A DNA stretch of 64,000 bases. It comes from Pelomonas sp. Root1444 (GTDB taxonomy: Bacteria > Pseudomonadota > Gammaproteobacteria > Burkholderiales > Burkholderiaceae_C). The position numbers and the translations under genes are program-made. Location: the NCBI RefSeq assembly GCF_001426885.1, contig NZ_LMFP01000003.1:689306-753305 (forward strand). The letters run 5' to 3'. The stretch's first letter is position 1. Each line of letters starts with the position of its first letter. Positions 52,420 through 62,501 of the stretch are shown here, piece by piece. The notes under the pieces are model-generated. The model saw only the letters and a program-made list of their open reading frames with translations, had not been told where the DNA came from and did not search any database.

Positions 52420-53493
52420 TCAACCGAACTTGACCGCGTAGATCGGCGGCAGGTGGGCCGAGACGGTCTGCCAGCTGTCACCGGCATCGCCGCTGGCCCA
52501 CAGGCCGCCGGTCGTCGAGCCCATCATCAGCTGCTCGCCGCGGTCGTCCACCGCCAGGCCATGGCGGTAGATGAGGTCGTAGCAGTGCTGCTGCGGCAGG
52601 CCGGTGCGCAGCGCCTCGAAGCTGCGGCCGCCGTCGCGGGTGCGCGTCACGCACAGGGCGCCGTCGACGGGCACGCGGCGCTCGTCCTTCACGGCCGGGG
52701 CGAACCAGGCGGTGTCGGGGTCGCTCGGGTGCGCCGCCACGGGGAAGCCGAAGCTGGACGGCTCGGCCTTCAGCTCGGTCCAGTGGGCGCCGTGGTCGGT
52801 GCTGCGGAAGATGCCGTTGTGGTGCTGGCACCAGAGCACCGCCGGCACGTCGCGGCAGCGGGCGATGAGGTGGGGGTCTTGCACGTTCTCCTCGCCGGCC
52901 TGCTCGGGCGGCATGAAGTCGGCGCGCATGCCCTTGGCACTCAAGGCCCAGGTCTGGCCGCCGTCCGTCGTGCGCCAGGCGCCGCCGCAGGAGATGCCCA
53001 GCAGGAGCTCGTCGGGCCTGTCGGCGCGCGGGGAGATCGAATGCAGGGCCGGCGCATCGCTGCCGCCGCCGAACCAGCCCAGGCGTTTGGGCTCGTACCA
53101 GAGCGCCTCGTTGATCTGCCAGGTCGCGCCGCCATCGCGGCTGGAGAACAGGCCACCGGGCAAGGTGCCGGCCCAGATCGTGTCGGCGGCGCGCTCCAGC
53201 GCCCAGATCTGCAGCAGCTTCCATGCCGGCCCTTCGGCGCCCTCGGGCTGCGGCGGGTAGGTCGGCACGCCGACCTCCTGCCAGGTCTTGCCGGCGTCGT
53301 CCGATGCCTGCAGCTTGGTGCCGAAGTGGCCGAGGTTGAGCGCAGCCAGCATGCGTCCGGTGCGGTCCGGCGGCAGCAGCATGCTGACCGGGTCGGCCAG
53401 GAAGCTGACGTTCTCGATCTGCCAGACGCCAGCGCGGCGGCGCAGTTCGAACAGGCCCTTGCGGGTCGCGGCCCAGGCGCGGTCTTGATTCAT
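52420..53493 (-). CDS. BNR/sialidase-like six-bladed propeller protein
   Basis: 357 residues with repeated Asp-box-like motifs: ASDDAGKTW, SSRDGGATW, TTDGGQTW, STDHGAHW, TRDGGRSF and SGDAGDSW. No signal peptide, so cytoplasmic. The catalytic residues of true sialidases are not evident. It starts 3 bases after the MoaD/ThiS gene stop, so the two are one operon. Function unknown. Confidence 0.85.
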   Translation of the reverse strand: MNQDRAWAATRKGLFELRRRAGVWQIENVSFLADPVSMLLPPDRTGRMLAALNLGHFGTKLQASDDAGKTWQEVGVPTYPPQPEGAEGPAWKLLQIWALERAADTIWAGTLPGGLFSSRDGGATWQINEALWYEPKRLGWFGGGSDAPALHSISPRADRPDELLLGISCGGAWRTTDGGQTWALSAKGMRADFMPPEQAGEENVQDPHLIARCRDVPAVLWCQHHNGIFRSTDHGAHWTELKAEPSSFGFPVAAHPSDPDTAWFAPAVKDERRVPVDGALCVTRTRDGGRSFEALRTGLPQQHCYDLIYRHGLAVDDRGEQLMMGSTTGGLWASGDAGDSWQTVSAHLPPIYAVKFG

Positions 53494-53496
53494 TTC

Positions 53497-53766
53497 TCAA
53501 CCTCCAGACAAAGCTTGCAGGACATGGACCCGGCTGTCGGGCCCGAGGGGGTCGCTGAGCCCGCGCAGATCGCGTGCGCGGCGGCCGTCGATGAAGACGA
53601 CGACGTTGTGGCGCAGATGCCCCTGGTCGTCGAGCACGTAGCCGCGCAGGCGCTCGTTCAGTGCGAACGCGGCCTCCAGGCCCGCGCGAAGCTCGGTGGC
53701 GGGCGTGTCGACGACGGGCGTGTCGACGAAGCGCTGCAGTTGGGGCGTGAACTCGATGCGGGCCAT
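53497..53766 (-). CDS. MoaD/ThiS-family ubiquitin-like protein
   Basis: 89 residues with a beta-grasp pattern (IEFTPQLQRFV, VVVFIDGRR, SRVHVLQAL) and a C-terminal diglycine SGG, needed for adenylation and thiocarboxylation in the family. No E1-like activator or molybdopterin synthase gene is adjacent. It forms an operon with the BNR propeller. A sulfur-carrier or protein-modifier role is possible. Confidence 0.8.
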   Translation of the reverse strand: MARIEFTPQLQRFVDTPVVDTPATELRAGLEAAFALNERLRGYVLDDQGHLRHNVVVFIDGRRARDLRGLSDPLGPDSRVHVLQALSGG

Positions 53767-53800
53767 GTCAGAGGCGCCCGGCCGCCCGAAGTCTCTGACA

Positions 53801-53839
53801 CGCCCCCTCGGGGGGCAGCGAGCGAAGCGAGCGTGGGGG
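53801..53839. repeat. Intergenic repeat with CCCCC-TCG-GGGGG hairpin
   Basis: The element opens CGCCCCCTCGGGGGGCAGCG and continues with AGCGAAGCGAGCGTGGGGG. The G/C arms form a short hairpin. It lies in the 168-base gap between the MoaD/ThiS gene and rarD. Elements of this form are familiar from many Burkholderiales genomes; there is no second full copy in the window. Confidence 0.6.
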
Positions 53840-53934
53840 TCGTTCCATATCCGGATAACGAACGGGAGGTGTCGAATTCGACGGCGAAGCCCTCTTTCCC
53901 ACCCCCGGACTTACCCTCAAAGAGAATGCCGGCG

Positions 53935-54810
53935 ATGAACTCCGGCATCCTCTACGCCCTCGGCGCCTATCTGAGCTGGGGGCTGTTCCCGCTCTACTTC
54001 CGGCAGATCGCCGCCATCCCGTCGCTGCAGATCGTCGCCCACCGCACGCTGTGGTCGCTGGCCTTCGTCGCCGTTGTGCTGCTGGTGAGCCGCAACCTGG
54101 GCTGGCTGAAGGACGTGGGCGCCGCGACCTGGCGGCGCTTCGCGCTGTCGGCCACGCTGATCGCCGTCAACTGGCTGACCTATGTCTGGGCCGTGGGCCA
54201 CGGCCATGTCATCGACGCCAGCCTGGGCTACTTCATCAACCCGCTGGTCAACGTGGCGCTGGGCTTTGCGGTGCTGCACGAGCGGCCGCGGCCGGTGCAG
54301 TGGCTGGCCGTGGGCCTGGCGGCCTTCGGCGTGCTGTGGCTGACGGTGGCGGGCGGGCGGCTGCCCTGGGTGGCGCTGGTGCTGGCGGTCAGCTTCGGCT
54401 TCTACGGCCTGATGCGCAAGACCGCCGCGCTCGGCGCCATCGAGGGCCTGACGCTGGAGACGCTGATCCTCGCGCCGCTGGCCGCCGCGGGGCTGATCTG
54501 GTGGTCGCAGGACGGCAGCATGGCCGGGCAGACGGCCGTCGACTGGGCCTGGCTGGTCGGCACCGGGCCGGTGACGGCCGGCAGCCTGCTGCTGTTCGCG
54601 GCCGGCGCGCGGCGGCTGTCTCTGGCGACGCTGGGCCTGGTGCAGTACGTCTCGCCGTCGCTGCAGTTCCTGCTGGGCGTCTTCCTGTTCAAGGAGCCGA
54701 TGGACGCGACGCGGCTGATCGCGTTCGGCTTCATCTGGGGCGCACTGGCGCTCTACAGCGCGGAGGGCCTGTGGCAGGCCCGCCGCGCCTTGCAGGTCAA
54801 GCCGATTTAG
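53935..54810 (+). CDS. rarD: EamA-family transporter RarD
   Basis: 291 residues, ten hydrophobic segments, with the RarD-typical start [25 protein letters not shown] and the conserved HRTLWSL and [13 protein letters not shown]. RarD is linked to chloramphenicol resistance by homology only. An ATG at 53926 is also in frame; the second has AGAGA at better spacing. The stop codon overlaps the convergent ahpF stop by four bases. Confidence 0.88.
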   Translation: MNSGILYALGAYLSWGLFPLYFRQIAAIPSLQIVAHRTLWSLAFVAVVLLVSRNLGWLKDVGAATWRRFALSATLIAVNWLTYVWAVGHGHVIDASLGYFINPLVNVALGFAVLHERPRPVQWLAVGLAAFGVLWLTVAGGRLPWVALVLAVSFGFYGLMRKTAALGAIEGLTLETLILAPLAAAGLIWWSQDGSMAGQTAVDWAWLVGTGPVTAGSLLLFAAGARRLSLATLGLVQYVSPSLQFLLGVFLFKEPMDATRLIAFGFIWGALALYSAEGLWQARRALQVKPI

Positions 54811-56360
54811 TTCCGCATCAGGTAGTCGAAGGCGCCGAGGGCCGCCTTCGCGCCATCACCGGCCGCGATGATGATCTGCTTGAACGGCACCGTCGTCACG
54901 TCGCCCGCTGCGAACACGCCCGGGATGGACGTCGCGCCCTTGGTGTCCACGATGATCTCGCCGTGCTTGCTGAGCTCCAGCGTGCCGCGCAGCCACTCGG
55001 TGTTGGGCACCAGGCCGATCTGCACGAAGCAGCCTTCCACCTCGACCCGCCTGGCCTCGCCGGAGACGCGGTCGGTGTAGTTCAGGCCGTCGAGCTTGCC
55101 GTTGGTGCCGGTGAACTCGGTGGTCTGCGCGTTCATGATGATGGTGACGTTGGGCAGGCTTTCCAGCTTCTTCACCAACACCGCGTCGGCGCGCAGCTCG
55201 GCGCCGAACTCGATCAGCGTCACATGCTTGACGATGCCGGCCAGGTCGATGGCCGCCTCGACGCCCGAGTTGCCGCCGCCGATGACGGCGACCGGCTTGC
55301 CCTTGAACAGCGGGCCGTCGCAGTGCGGGCAATAGGCCACGCCCTTGTTCTTGTACTCGGCCTCGCCGGGCACGCCCACGTTGCGCCAGCGCGCGCCGGT
55401 GGACAGGATGACCGTCTTGCCCTTGAGCTTGGCGCCGTTGGCCAGTTCGACTTCGACCAGGCCGCCCGGCTGGGCTGCAGGTGTCAGCTTCTCAGCGCGC
55501 TGCAGGTTGTGGATGTCGACCTTGTAGTCCTTGACGTGGCCCTCCAGCGCAGCGGCGAACTTGGGGCCGTCGGTCATGGACACGGAGATGTAGTTCTCGA
55601 TGCCCAGCGTGTCGTTCACCTGGCCGCCGAAGCGCTCGGCCGCGACGCCGGTGCGGATGCCCTTGCGCGCTGCGTACACCGCGGCCGCCGCGCCGGCAGG
55701 GCCGCCGCCGATGATGAGCATGTCGTACGGCTCTTCAGCGCCCAGCTTTTCGGCGTCACGTGCGGCGGCGCCGGTGTCGAGCTTGGCGACGATCTCCTCG
55801 AGCGTCATGCGCCCCGAGGCGAACGGCTGGCCGTTCAGCCACACGGCCGGCACGGCCATGATCTCGCGCGCCTCGACCTCGGCCTGGAACAGCCCGCCGT
55901 CGATGACGGTGGTGCGGATGCGGGGGTTGACGATGGACATCAGCGACAGCGCCTGCACGACGTCCGGGCAGTTGTGGCAGGTCAGGCTCATGTAGATCTC
56001 GAAGTCGAGATCCAGGTCCAGCGCCTTGACCGCGTCGATCTGCGCCTGGTCGACCTTGGGGGGGTGGCCGCCCGTCCACAGCAGTGCCAGCACGAGGGAC
56101 GTGAACTCGTGGCCGAGCGGAATCGCCGCGAAGCGCAACGACTGCTCGGTGCCCGTGCGTCGCAGCAGGAAGGACGGCGTGCGCGTGTCGACGCCGTCGG
56201 TGCGCAGCGTGATCTTGTCGGTCATGCCGGCAATCTGCTCGAGCAGTTCGCGCATGTCGTCGCTGTTGGACGAGTTGTCTAGCGAGGCGACGATCTCGAA
56301 GGGGAGCTTGACGTGGTCCAGGTAGCCCTGGAGCTGGGTCTTGAGGGCGGCGTCCAACAT
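54807..56360 (-). CDS. ahpF: Alkyl hydroperoxide reductase subunit F
   Basis: 517 residues. Tandem thioredoxin-like N-terminal domain with the active CHNC pair ([12 protein letters not shown]), then FAD domain ([19 protein letters not shown]), the redox CPHC ([10 protein letters not shown]) and NAD-binding [18 protein letters not shown]. It recycles AhpC using NADH. It follows ahpC by 133 bases that contain two hairpins. A ribosome site AGGAC precedes the ATG. Confidence 0.96.
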   Translation of the reverse strand: MLDAALKTQLQGYLDHVKLPFEIVASLDNSSNSDDMRELLEQIAGMTDKITLRTDGVDTRTPSFLLRRTGTEQSLRFAAIPLGHEFTSLVLALLWTGGHPPKVDQAQIDAVKALDLDLDFEIYMSLTCHNCPDVVQALSLMSIVNPRIRTTVIDGGLFQAEVEAREIMAVPAVWLNGQPFASGRMTLEEIVAKLDTGAAARDAEKLGAEEPYDMLIIGGGPAGAAAAVYAARKGIRTGVAAERFGGQVNDTLGIENYISVSMTDGPKFAAALEGHVKDYKVDIHNLQRAEKLTPAAQPGGLVEVELANGAKLKGKTVILSTGARWRNVGVPGEAEYKNKGVAYCPHCDGPLFKGKPVAVIGGGNSGVEAAIDLAGIVKHVTLIEFGAELRADAVLVKKLESLPNVTIIMNAQTTEFTGTNGKLDGLNYTDRVSGEARRVEVEGCFVQIGLVPNTEWLRGTLELSKHGEIIVDTKGATSIPGVFAAGDVTTVPFKQIIIAAGDGAKAALGAFDYLMRN

Positions 56361-56398
56361 GGTGAGGTCCTTTCAGTGAGGCGTGGCGCGGCTGGCCA

Positions 56399-56437
56399 CT
56401 GCTGAAAGGGTCCCCGGGGCGGAGGCCCTTTCAGCAG
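56399..56437 (-). other. 12-bp hairpin in the ahpC-ahpF spacer
   Basis: CTGCTGAAAGGG and CCCTTTCAGCAG form a perfect 12-bp stem around a 15-base GC-rich loop. No T-run follows on the minus strand, so it is more likely a processing or stability element than a terminator. It lies 39 bases before the ahpF start. Confidence 0.75.
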
Positions 56438-56460
56438 AACCGGCGAGGCTCTGCGGAAGG

Positions 56461-56482
56461 AAGGAGCCCTCCCGGGCTCCTT
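56461..56482 (-). terminator. Attenuator-like hairpin after ahpC
   Basis: AAGGAGCCC / GGGCTCCTT, a perfect 9-bp stem with a 4-base loop, begins 11 bases after the ahpC stop and is followed on the minus strand by CCTTCCTTCC. It lacks a true U-tract, so partial termination is more likely than full stop. Confidence 0.55.
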
Positions 56483-56493
56483 GCAAAACGCAT

Positions 56494-57057
56494 TTAGATC
56501 TTGCCGACGAGGTCCAGGCTCGGGGCGATGGTCTTGGCGCCTTCGTTCCACTTGGCCGGGCAGACCTGGCCAGGGTTCTTGGCGGTGTACTGGGCGGCCT
56601 TGAGCTTGCGCAGCGTTTCCTTGACGTCGCGGGCGATTTCGTTGGAATGGATCTCGGCCGTCTTGATGACGCCGTCCGGATTGATGACAAAGGTGCCGCG
56701 CAGCGCCAGGCCCTCTTCAGGGATGTGCACGCCGAAAGCGTTGGTCAGCGTGTGGGTCGGGTCGCCGACCAGCGGGAACTTGGCCTTGCCGACGGCCGGC
56801 GAGGTCTCGTGCCAGACCTTGTGCGAGAAGTGGGTGTCGGTCGTGACGATGTAGACCTCGGTGTCCAGCTTCTGGAACTCGGCGTAGTTCTCGGCCGCGT
56901 CCTCGACTTCGGTCGGGCAGTTGAAGGTGAAGGCGGCCGGCATGAAGATCAGCACGGACCACTTGCCCTTCAGCGTCTCGTCGCTGACGGTGACGAACTT
57001 GCCGTTGTGGAAGGCTTCGGTCTTGAACGGCTGGACTTGGGTGTTGATCAGGGACAT
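56494..57057 (-). CDS. ahpC: Alkyl hydroperoxide reductase subunit C (peroxiredoxin)
   Basis: 187 residues. The peroxidatic cysteine is in AAFTFNCPTEVEDAAENY, and the resolving cysteine in GQVCPAKWNEG near the C-terminus. It detoxifies organic peroxides and H2O2 with AhpF. The ATG at 57057 has CGGAG upstream. A sigma70-type promoter with an overlapping palindrome lies 45-75 bases upstream. Confidence 0.97.
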   Translation of the reverse strand: MSLINTQVQPFKTEAFHNGKFVTVSDETLKGKWSVLIFMPAAFTFNCPTEVEDAAENYAEFQKLDTEVYIVTTDTHFSHKVWHETSPAVGKAKFPLVGDPTHTLTNAFGVHIPEEGLALRGTFVINPDGVIKTAEIHSNEIARDVKETLRKLKAAQYTAKNPGQVCPAKWNEGAKTIAPSLDLVGKI

Positions 57058-57099
57058 GGAATGCTCCGTGTTGGGGGTGGGGTGGATGGGATAGGTAGA

Positions 57100-57132
57100 A
57101 CTATATCGATGAAGAGTTTTCAGTTGAAAACT
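57100..57132 (-). promoter_or_regulatory. ahpC promoter with overlapping 18-bp palindrome
   Basis: On the minus strand -35 TTCAAC (57128-57123), a 17-base spacer and -10 TATAGT (57105-57100) make a reasonable sigma70 promoter, starting near 57093. The palindrome AGTTTTCA-AC-TGAAAACT at 57115-57132 has perfect 8-base arms and covers the -35. It is not an OxyR box of the ATAG-N7-CTAT type. Confidence 0.6.
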
Positions 57133-57278
57133 TTAATCAAATCGGCTCTATTGGCTTTGGCTATCGGCCACACAAGCGGCAAGAGCCGGAAAGCCTAAGC
57201 CATCCAGCCGTGGGCTGCCAACCCTGCGGGCATGGCGGCAGTGTTATCCGATGTACCGGGCGCCCGGCGCGGGCAGCG

Positions 57279-58523
57279 TCAGAGCTCCAGCGCGAGCAAT
57301 TCCTCGACCGTCTGGCGGCGGCGGATGAGCCGGCTCGCATCGCCGTCCACCAGCACCTCGGCCGCCAGCGGCCGGCTGTTGTAGTTGCTGGACATGGAGG
57401 CGCCGTAGGCGCCGGCGTCGTGGATGGCGAGCAGGTCGCCGACGCGGGCCTCGGGCAGTTCACGGGTCAGCACCTCGCCGCCGGCGGCCTGCGTGAAGAC
57501 ATCGCCCGATTCGCACAGCGGGCCGGCCACGACCGTCGGCTGCGCCGGCCGCGCCACACCGTCACGCGGCAGCAGTGTCATCGCATGGAAGCTGCCGTAC
57601 ATGGCCGGGCGCATCAGCTCGTTGAAGCCCGCGTCCACCAGCACGAAGCGGTTGGCGCCGGCGTTCTTGACCGCCCTCACCTCCGCCAGCAGCACGGCGC
57701 TTTCGGCGACCAGGTAGCGGCCAGGCTCCAGCTCCAGCGTCAGCTTGTGGCCCACCAGCGCCTCCGCGTCACGGCGCGCGGTGTCCCAGAGGCCGAAGTA
57801 GTGGTCGACGTCGATGCCGGCGTCGCCCTCGCGGTACGGAATCGACAGGCCGCCGCCGGCCGAGATGGCGTGCAGGTCGTGGCCGGCTGCGACGGTTTGC
57901 TTCACGAGGCCCACCATCGCCTGGCCCACCTGGGCCAGGTGGCCGTAATCCACGCCAGAGCCGATGTGCATGTGCAGGCCCACCAGCTTCAGCCCGTGCT
58001 GGCGGATGGCCGCCAGCGCGGCGCCGAGGTCGGCGTGCCAGATGCCATGCTTGCTGTGCTCGCCGCCGGTGTTGGTCTTGTGGCTGTGGCCGTGGCCGAA
58101 ACCGGGATTGATGCGCAGCCAGACGGCATGGCCCTTTGAAGCCGCGCCCAGTTGGTGGAGCATGTCGATGGAGCCGGCATTGACGGGAATGCGGTGCTCG
58201 ACGACGGTGGCCAGCGTCGCGTGGTCCAGCAGGTCGGCCGTGAAGACGATGTCGTCGCCGCCCGTCGGGTAGCCGGCCGCCAGCGCGCGCAGGATCTCGC
58301 CACGCGAGACGGAATCGACCTTGACGCCAGCCTCGCGCAGCAACTTCAGGATGTGGATGTTGGAGCAGGCCTTCTGCGCAAAGCGGACGACGTCGAAGCG
58401 TTGCAGCGACGCTGCGCGCTGGCGGATGGTGGCGGCGTCGTAGACCCACAGCGGCGTGCCGTGCGCGGCGGCGAGAAGCTGCAGTCGGGCGGGGGTCAGG
58501 ACGGTGGGCAGGGGCTTGGTCAT
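57279..58523 (-). CDS. lysA: Diaminopimelate decarboxylase
   Basis: 414 residues of the alanine-racemase-fold decarboxylases. The PLP lysine is in VRFAQKACSNIHIL, and the late CESGDVFTQ and GAYGASMSSNYNSRP motifs are characteristic of LysA. It makes lysine from meso-diaminopimelate. The ATG at 58523 is preferred, with 58535 possible; neither has a strong ribosome site. It is divergent from lysR, its classical activator. Confidence 0.93.
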   Translation of the reverse strand: MTKPLPTVLTPARLQLLAAAHGTPLWVYDAATIRQRAASLQRFDVVRFAQKACSNIHILKLLREAGVKVDSVSRGEILRALAAGYPTGGDDIVFTADLLDHATLATVVEHRIPVNAGSIDMLHQLGAASKGHAVWLRINPGFGHGHSHKTNTGGEHSKHGIWHADLGAALAAIRQHGLKLVGLHMHIGSGVDYGHLAQVGQAMVGLVKQTVAAGHDLHAISAGGGLSIPYREGDAGIDVDHYFGLWDTARRDAEALVGHKLTLELEPGRYLVAESAVLLAEVRAVKNAGANRFVLVDAGFNELMRPAMYGSFHAMTLLPRDGVARPAQPTVVAGPLCESGDVFTQAAGGEVLTRELPEARVGDLLAIHDAGAYGASMSSNYNSRPLAAEVLVDGDASRLIRRRQTVEELLALEL

Positions 58524-58556
58524 GTTGCGCAGCATGCCCGGGGCAATCTATTCAAT

Positions 58557-58570
58557 CAAATTGCAATTTG
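58557..58570. promoter_or_regulatory. Perfect 14-bp palindrome in the lysA/lysR intergenic region
   Basis: CAAATTG-CAATTTG is an exact inverted repeat and lies between the divergent lysA and lysR starts, 70 bases apart. LysR-type regulators bind imperfect T-N11-A palindromes in such regions, so this is the best candidate for the LysR recognition site. Confidence 0.6.
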
Positions 58571-58593
58571 TCGTTGGACAATCCATTCCTGAT

Positions 58594-59499
58594 ATGGATA
58601 TCCAGCACCGCCACATCGAAGTCTTCCGCGCCGTCATGACGGCCGGCAGCGTCACGGGCGCGGCAGCGCTGCTGCACACCTCGCAGCCCACGCTGAGCCG
58701 CGACCTTGCACGGCTGGAACAGCTCCTGGGCTACGCCCTCTTCGAGCGCGAGCGCGGCCGCCTGCAGGCGACGGCGCGGGCGCGGGCCTTGTTCGACGAG
58801 GTGGAGCGCAGCTTCCAGGGGCTGGCGCGCGTCATCGAGCGCGCCCAGGCGCTGGGCCGGGCGGAGGACACCGAACTCAGCGTGCTGAGCCTGCCGGCCC
58901 TGAGCCATGCGCTGCTGCCCGGGGCGCTCGCGGCGCTGCTGGCCGACCACCCCGCCGCGCGCGTCTCCATCACGCCGGCCGAGCCGCCGCTGCTGGACGC
59001 CTGGATGGGCGAGCAGCGCTTCGACCTGGGCCTGGCCGAGCAGGCCACGCCCTTGCCGGGCGTGCGGGTCGAGCCGGTGCTGGAGGCGGACGAGGTGGCC
59101 GTGCTGCCGGCCGACCATGCGCTGGCATCGCGCTCGCGCCTGGCCCTGCGGGATTTCAGGGATCAAGGCTTCATCAGCCTGGCCGAGGACGACCCCTACC
59201 GACGCGAGATCGATGCGCGCTTCGACGCGGCCGGCATCTCGCGCCACCTGCGCGTGCAGACGCACAGCGCGGTGGCCGTCTGCGAACTGGTCCGCTCGGG
59301 CCTGGGCCTGGCCATCGTCAACCCGCTGACCGCTGCGGCCTGCGCCGGCCAGGGCTTGGTGGTGCGGCCGCTAGCCGTGTCGATTCCCTACCGCGTCAGC
59401 GCTTTGATCCCGCTGCACCGGCCGGCGCAGCCGCTGGTCGACGCGTTGCTCAGCGCGCTGCGGCGCGCACCACGGTCGGCTTCGTCCCGAAGCGCTTGA
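58594..59499 (+). CDS. lysR: LysR-family regulator, likely LysR activator of lysA
   Basis: 301 residues. The N-terminal helix-turn-helix reads [32 protein letters not shown], and the C-terminal periplasmic-binding-like effector domain is intact. The position divergent from lysA is the classical arrangement for the lysine regulator that senses diaminopimelate. Its last 50 bases overlap the 3' end of dxs on the opposite strand. Confidence 0.85.
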   Translation: MDIQHRHIEVFRAVMTAGSVTGAAALLHTSQPTLSRDLARLEQLLGYALFERERGRLQATARARALFDEVERSFQGLARVIERAQALGRAEDTELSVLSLPALSHALLPGALAALLADHPAARVSITPAEPPLLDAWMGEQRFDLGLAEQATPLPGVRVEPVLEADEVAVLPADHALASRSRLALRDFRDQGFISLAEDDPYRREIDARFDAAGISRHLRVQTHSAVAVCELVRSGLGLAIVNPLTAAACAGQGLVVRPLAVSIPYRVSALIPLHRPAQPLVDALLSALRRAPRSASSRSA

Positions 59500-61342
59500 C
59501 GATGCTGGCCTCGATGCCGGCGGCGTCCAGCCCGCACAGGGACATCAGCTTGACCGGGTCGCCATGCTCGACGAACTCGTCGGGCAGGCCCAGCTGCAGC
59601 ACCGGCACCGTCAGGCCGGCGGCGCTCAGCGCCTCGGCGACCGCACTGCCCGCGCCGCCCATGATGCAGCCGTCCTCGACGGTGACCAGGGCTTCGTGCG
59701 TGCGCGCCAGTTCGGCCACCAGTTCGGTGTCCAGCGGCTTGACGAAGCGCATGTTGGCGACCGTGGCGCCCAGGCGCTCGCCGACTTCCAGCGCCGGGTA
59801 GAGCAAGGTACCGAACGCAAGGATGGCGATGCGCTGCCCGTGGCGGCGCACTTCGCCCTTGCCCCAGGGCTGCGCCGTCATGGCCTTGACCGGCACGACA
59901 CCGGCGCCGGCGCCGCGCGGGTAGCGCACGGTCACCGGGCCGTCATGCATGAAACCGGTGTAGAGCGCCTGCCGGCATTCGTCCTCGTCGGCCGGCGTCA
60001 GCACGGCCATGTTCGGGATGCAGCGCGTGAAGGCGATGTCGTAGTTGCCGGCATGCGTCGCGCCGTCGGCACCGACGAGGCCGGCGCGGTCCAGCGCGAA
60101 CAGCACGGGCAGGTTCTGGATCGCCACGTCGTGGACCATCTGGTCGTAGGCGCGCTGCAGGAAGGTCGAATAGATCGCGACGACCGGCTTCAGGCCCTCG
60201 CAAGCCATGCCGGCCGCGAAGGTGACCGAATGCTGCTCGGCGATGCCGACGTCGTGATAGCGCTGCGGGAAGCGCTTGTGGAACTCGACCATGCCGGAGC
60301 CCTCGCGCATCGCCGGCGTGATGCCGACCAGGCGCGCGTCGGCCTCGGCCATGTCGCACAGCCACTCGCCGAAGACCTGCGTGAACGTCGTCTTCGGCGG
60401 CGTGGCCGGCTTGACGAAGCCCACAGCCGGGTCGAACTTGCCGGAGGCCGCGTGGTACTTGACCGGGTCGTTCTCGGCCAGCTTGTAGCCGGCGCCCTTC
60501 TTCGTGACGATGTGCAGGAACTGCGGGCCGCGCTTGTCGCGCAGGTTCTCCAGCGTCGGGATCAGCGAGTCGAGGTCGTGGCCGTCGATGGGCCCGACGT
60601 AGTTGAAGCCGAACTCCTCGAAGATCGTGCCCGGCACGACCATGCCCTTGGTGTGCTCCTCGAACTTGCGCGCGAACTCGTACAGCGGCGTGTTCTTCAG
60701 CACGCTCTTGGCGCCCTCGCGCGCCGCCGTGTAGAAGCTGCCGCTCATCAGGCGCGCCAGGTATTTGTTCAGCGCCCCGACCGGCGGGCTGATCGACATG
60801 TCGTTGTCGTTCAGGATGACCAGCACGTCGCCTAGCAGGCCGCCGTGCGCCACGCCGGCGTTGTTCAGCGCCTCGAAGGCCATGCCGGCCGTCATCGAGC
60901 CGTCGCCGATGATGGCCACGGCCTTGCGGTCCTCGCCCTTGAGCTTGGCCGCCATGGCCATGCCGTGGGCGGCTGAGATCGACGTCGACGAGTGGCCGGT
61001 GCCGAAGGTGTCGTAGACGCTCTCGTCGCGGCGCGGGAAGCCGCTGATGCCACCCAGCTGGCGCAGGCCCGGCATGCGGTCGCGCCGGCCGGTCAGCACC
61101 TTGTGCGGATAGGTCTGGTGGCCCACGTCCCACACCAGCCGGTCTTCCGGCGTGTTGTAGACGTAGTGCAGCGCGACGGTCAGTTCGACGGTGCCCAGGT
61201 TGGAACCCAGGTGGCCGCCGGTCTTGGAGACGCTGTCCAGCACATAGGCGCGCACCTCGTCGGCCAGCTTCTTCAGCTCGCCGCGCGGCAACCGGCGCAG
61301 GTCGGCGGGGCTGTCGATGGCGCTCAGCAGGGGAAAGTCCAT
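59450..61342 (-). CDS. dxs: 1-Deoxy-D-xylulose-5-phosphate synthase
   Basis: 630 residues. Thiamine diphosphate motif [18 protein letters not shown] to NDNDMSIS, the N-terminal [15 protein letters not shown] and the C-terminal [15 protein letters not shown] are typical. First step of the MEP isoprenoid route. It follows ispA with 13 bases between, in the common xseB-ispA-dxs order. Confidence 0.97.
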   Translation of the reverse strand: MDFPLLSAIDSPADLRRLPRGELKKLADEVRAYVLDSVSKTGGHLGSNLGTVELTVALHYVYNTPEDRLVWDVGHQTYPHKVLTGRRDRMPGLRQLGGISGFPRRDESVYDTFGTGHSSTSISAAHGMAMAAKLKGEDRKAVAIIGDGSMTAGMAFEALNNAGVAHGGLLGDVLVILNDNDMSISPPVGALNKYLARLMSGSFYTAAREGAKSVLKNTPLYEFARKFEEHTKGMVVPGTIFEEFGFNYVGPIDGHDLDSLIPTLENLRDKRGPQFLHIVTKKGAGYKLAENDPVKYHAASGKFDPAVGFVKPATPPKTTFTQVFGEWLCDMAEADARLVGITPAMREGSGMVEFHKRFPQRYHDVGIAEQHSVTFAAGMACEGLKPVVAIYSTFLQRAYDQMVHDVAIQNLPVLFALDRAGLVGADGATHAGNYDIAFTRCIPNMAVLTPADEDECRQALYTGFMHDGPVTVRYPRGAGAGVVPVKAMTAQPWGKGEVRRHGQRIAILAFGTLLYPALEVGERLGATVANMRFVKPLDTELVAELARTHEALVTVEDGCIMGGAGSAVAEALSAAGLTVPVLQLGLPDEFVEHGDPVKLMSLCGLDAAGIEASIVKRFGTKPTVVRAAAR

Positions 61343-61355
61343 GATGAAGCTCTCT

Positions 61356-62243
61356 TCAGTTGTCCCGTTCGACGACGGAGTCGGCCAGCAGGCTCAGGTG
61401 GCTGACGTCGGCCAGCCCGCTGGCGGCCAGCGCCGCCTTGGCCTCGGCGCGCAGCTTCTGCGCCAGGGCACGCGCGGCGTCGAGGCCGAGCACGCTGACA
61501 TAGGTGGGCTTGTTCGCGTCCTGGTCCTTGCCGGCGGTCTTGCCCAGCACGGTGGAATCCTGGGTCACGTCGAGGATGTCGTCGACGACCTGGAAGGCCA
61601 GGCCCAGCGCTGCGCCGTAGTCGGACAGCGACCGGGTGGCCTGGGCCGACGCCGGCCCGCAGGCCGCACCCATCATGACGCTGGCCTGCAGCAGCACGCC
61701 GGTCTTGCGGCGGTGCATGTCACGCAAGGTCTTCTCGTCAAGGCGCTTGCCGATGCTCGCCAGGTCGATGGCCTGGCCGCCGGCCATGCCGTCGTAGCCG
61801 GCCGAGCGCGCGAGCAGCGCGCACAGACGCGCCTGCAGCGCCGGGGCGATGCCTTCGTCCGGCGTCAGCACATCGAAGGCCAGCGCCTGCATCGCGTCTC
61901 CGGCCAGCATGGCTTGGGCCTCGCCGAAGGCCACATGCGTCGTCGGCTTGCCGCGGCGCATGACGTCGTCGTCCATGCAGGGCATGTCGTCATGTACCAG
62001 CGAGTACGCGTGGATCAGCTCCACCGCGCAGGCGGCGCGCATCGCCGCAAAACCGTCGCCGTTGACCGCCGCGCAACTGGCCAGCACCAGCAGCGGGCGC
62101 AGCCGCTTGCCGCCGCCCAGCACCGCATAGCGCATGGCCTCGCCGAGGCCGGCAGGCGCTTGCGTGGGCACCAGGTCGTCCAGCGTCGCCTCGAAGGCGG
62201 CCAGGGACGTTTCCACCCAGCGGTCGAAGTCCTTTGCTTCCAT
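61356..62243 (-). CDS. ispA: Polyprenyl synthetase, farnesyl-diphosphate synthase type
   Basis: 295 residues. First aspartate-rich motif DDMPCMDDD and second DDILD, with [10 protein letters not shown] near the N-terminus. The residues before the first motif (HAYSLVHDD) suit short-chain (C15) synthases. The ATG at 62243 has GGAGGG upstream and lies 2 bases past the xseB stop. Confidence 0.92.
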   Translation of the reverse strand: MEAKDFDRWVETSLAAFEATLDDLVPTQAPAGLGEAMRYAVLGGGKRLRPLLVLASCAAVNGDGFAAMRAACAVELIHAYSLVHDDMPCMDDDVMRRGKPTTHVAFGEAQAMLAGDAMQALAFDVLTPDEGIAPALQARLCALLARSAGYDGMAGGQAIDLASIGKRLDEKTLRDMHRRKTGVLLQASVMMGAACGPASAQATRSLSDYGAALGLAFQVVDDILDVTQDSTVLGKTAGKDQDANKPTYVSVLGLDAARALAQKLRAEAKAALAASGLADVSHLSLLADSVVERDN

Positions 62244-62245
62244 GT

Positions 62246-62500
62246 TCAGGGGCCCTCCCAGGCCTTCAACTCCACCCCGTCCAGCAGCTTCACCTGCTGC
62301 TCCACCGCTTGCAGCCGCCCCCGGCACAGCGCCAGCAGCTGGGCGCCGCGCTGGTAGCTCTCCAGCAGCTGATCCAGCGGGAGCTGCTGCCCTTCCATCG
62401 CCGCGACCAGGCGCTCCAGCTCGTCGAGCGCCTGCTCGTAGCTGAGTTCACTGCCGTCTGGTGCGGCGGCCTTGGTCCGGGCGGAGGTCTTGGCTGTCAT
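62246..62500 (-). CDS. xseB: Exodeoxyribonuclease VII small subunit
   Basis: 84 residues. The conserved [38 protein letters not shown] (helical hairpin) is diagnostic. The large subunit XseA is not in the window. It heads the ispA-dxs run, as in many proteobacteria. A -10-like TACAAT lies at 62525-62520 on the minus strand, about 20 bases before the ATG. Confidence 0.93.
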   Translation of the reverse strand: MTAKTSARTKAAAPDGSELSYEQALDELERLVAAMEGQQLPLDQLLESYQRGAQLLALCRGRLQAVEQQVKLLDGVELKAWEGP

Positions 62501-62501
62501 T

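Noticed and set aside
57080-57180. OxyR box upstream of ahpC
   Set aside because: ATAG and CTAT tetramers occur (57091-57104) but with 6-base spacing and without the four-element pattern.
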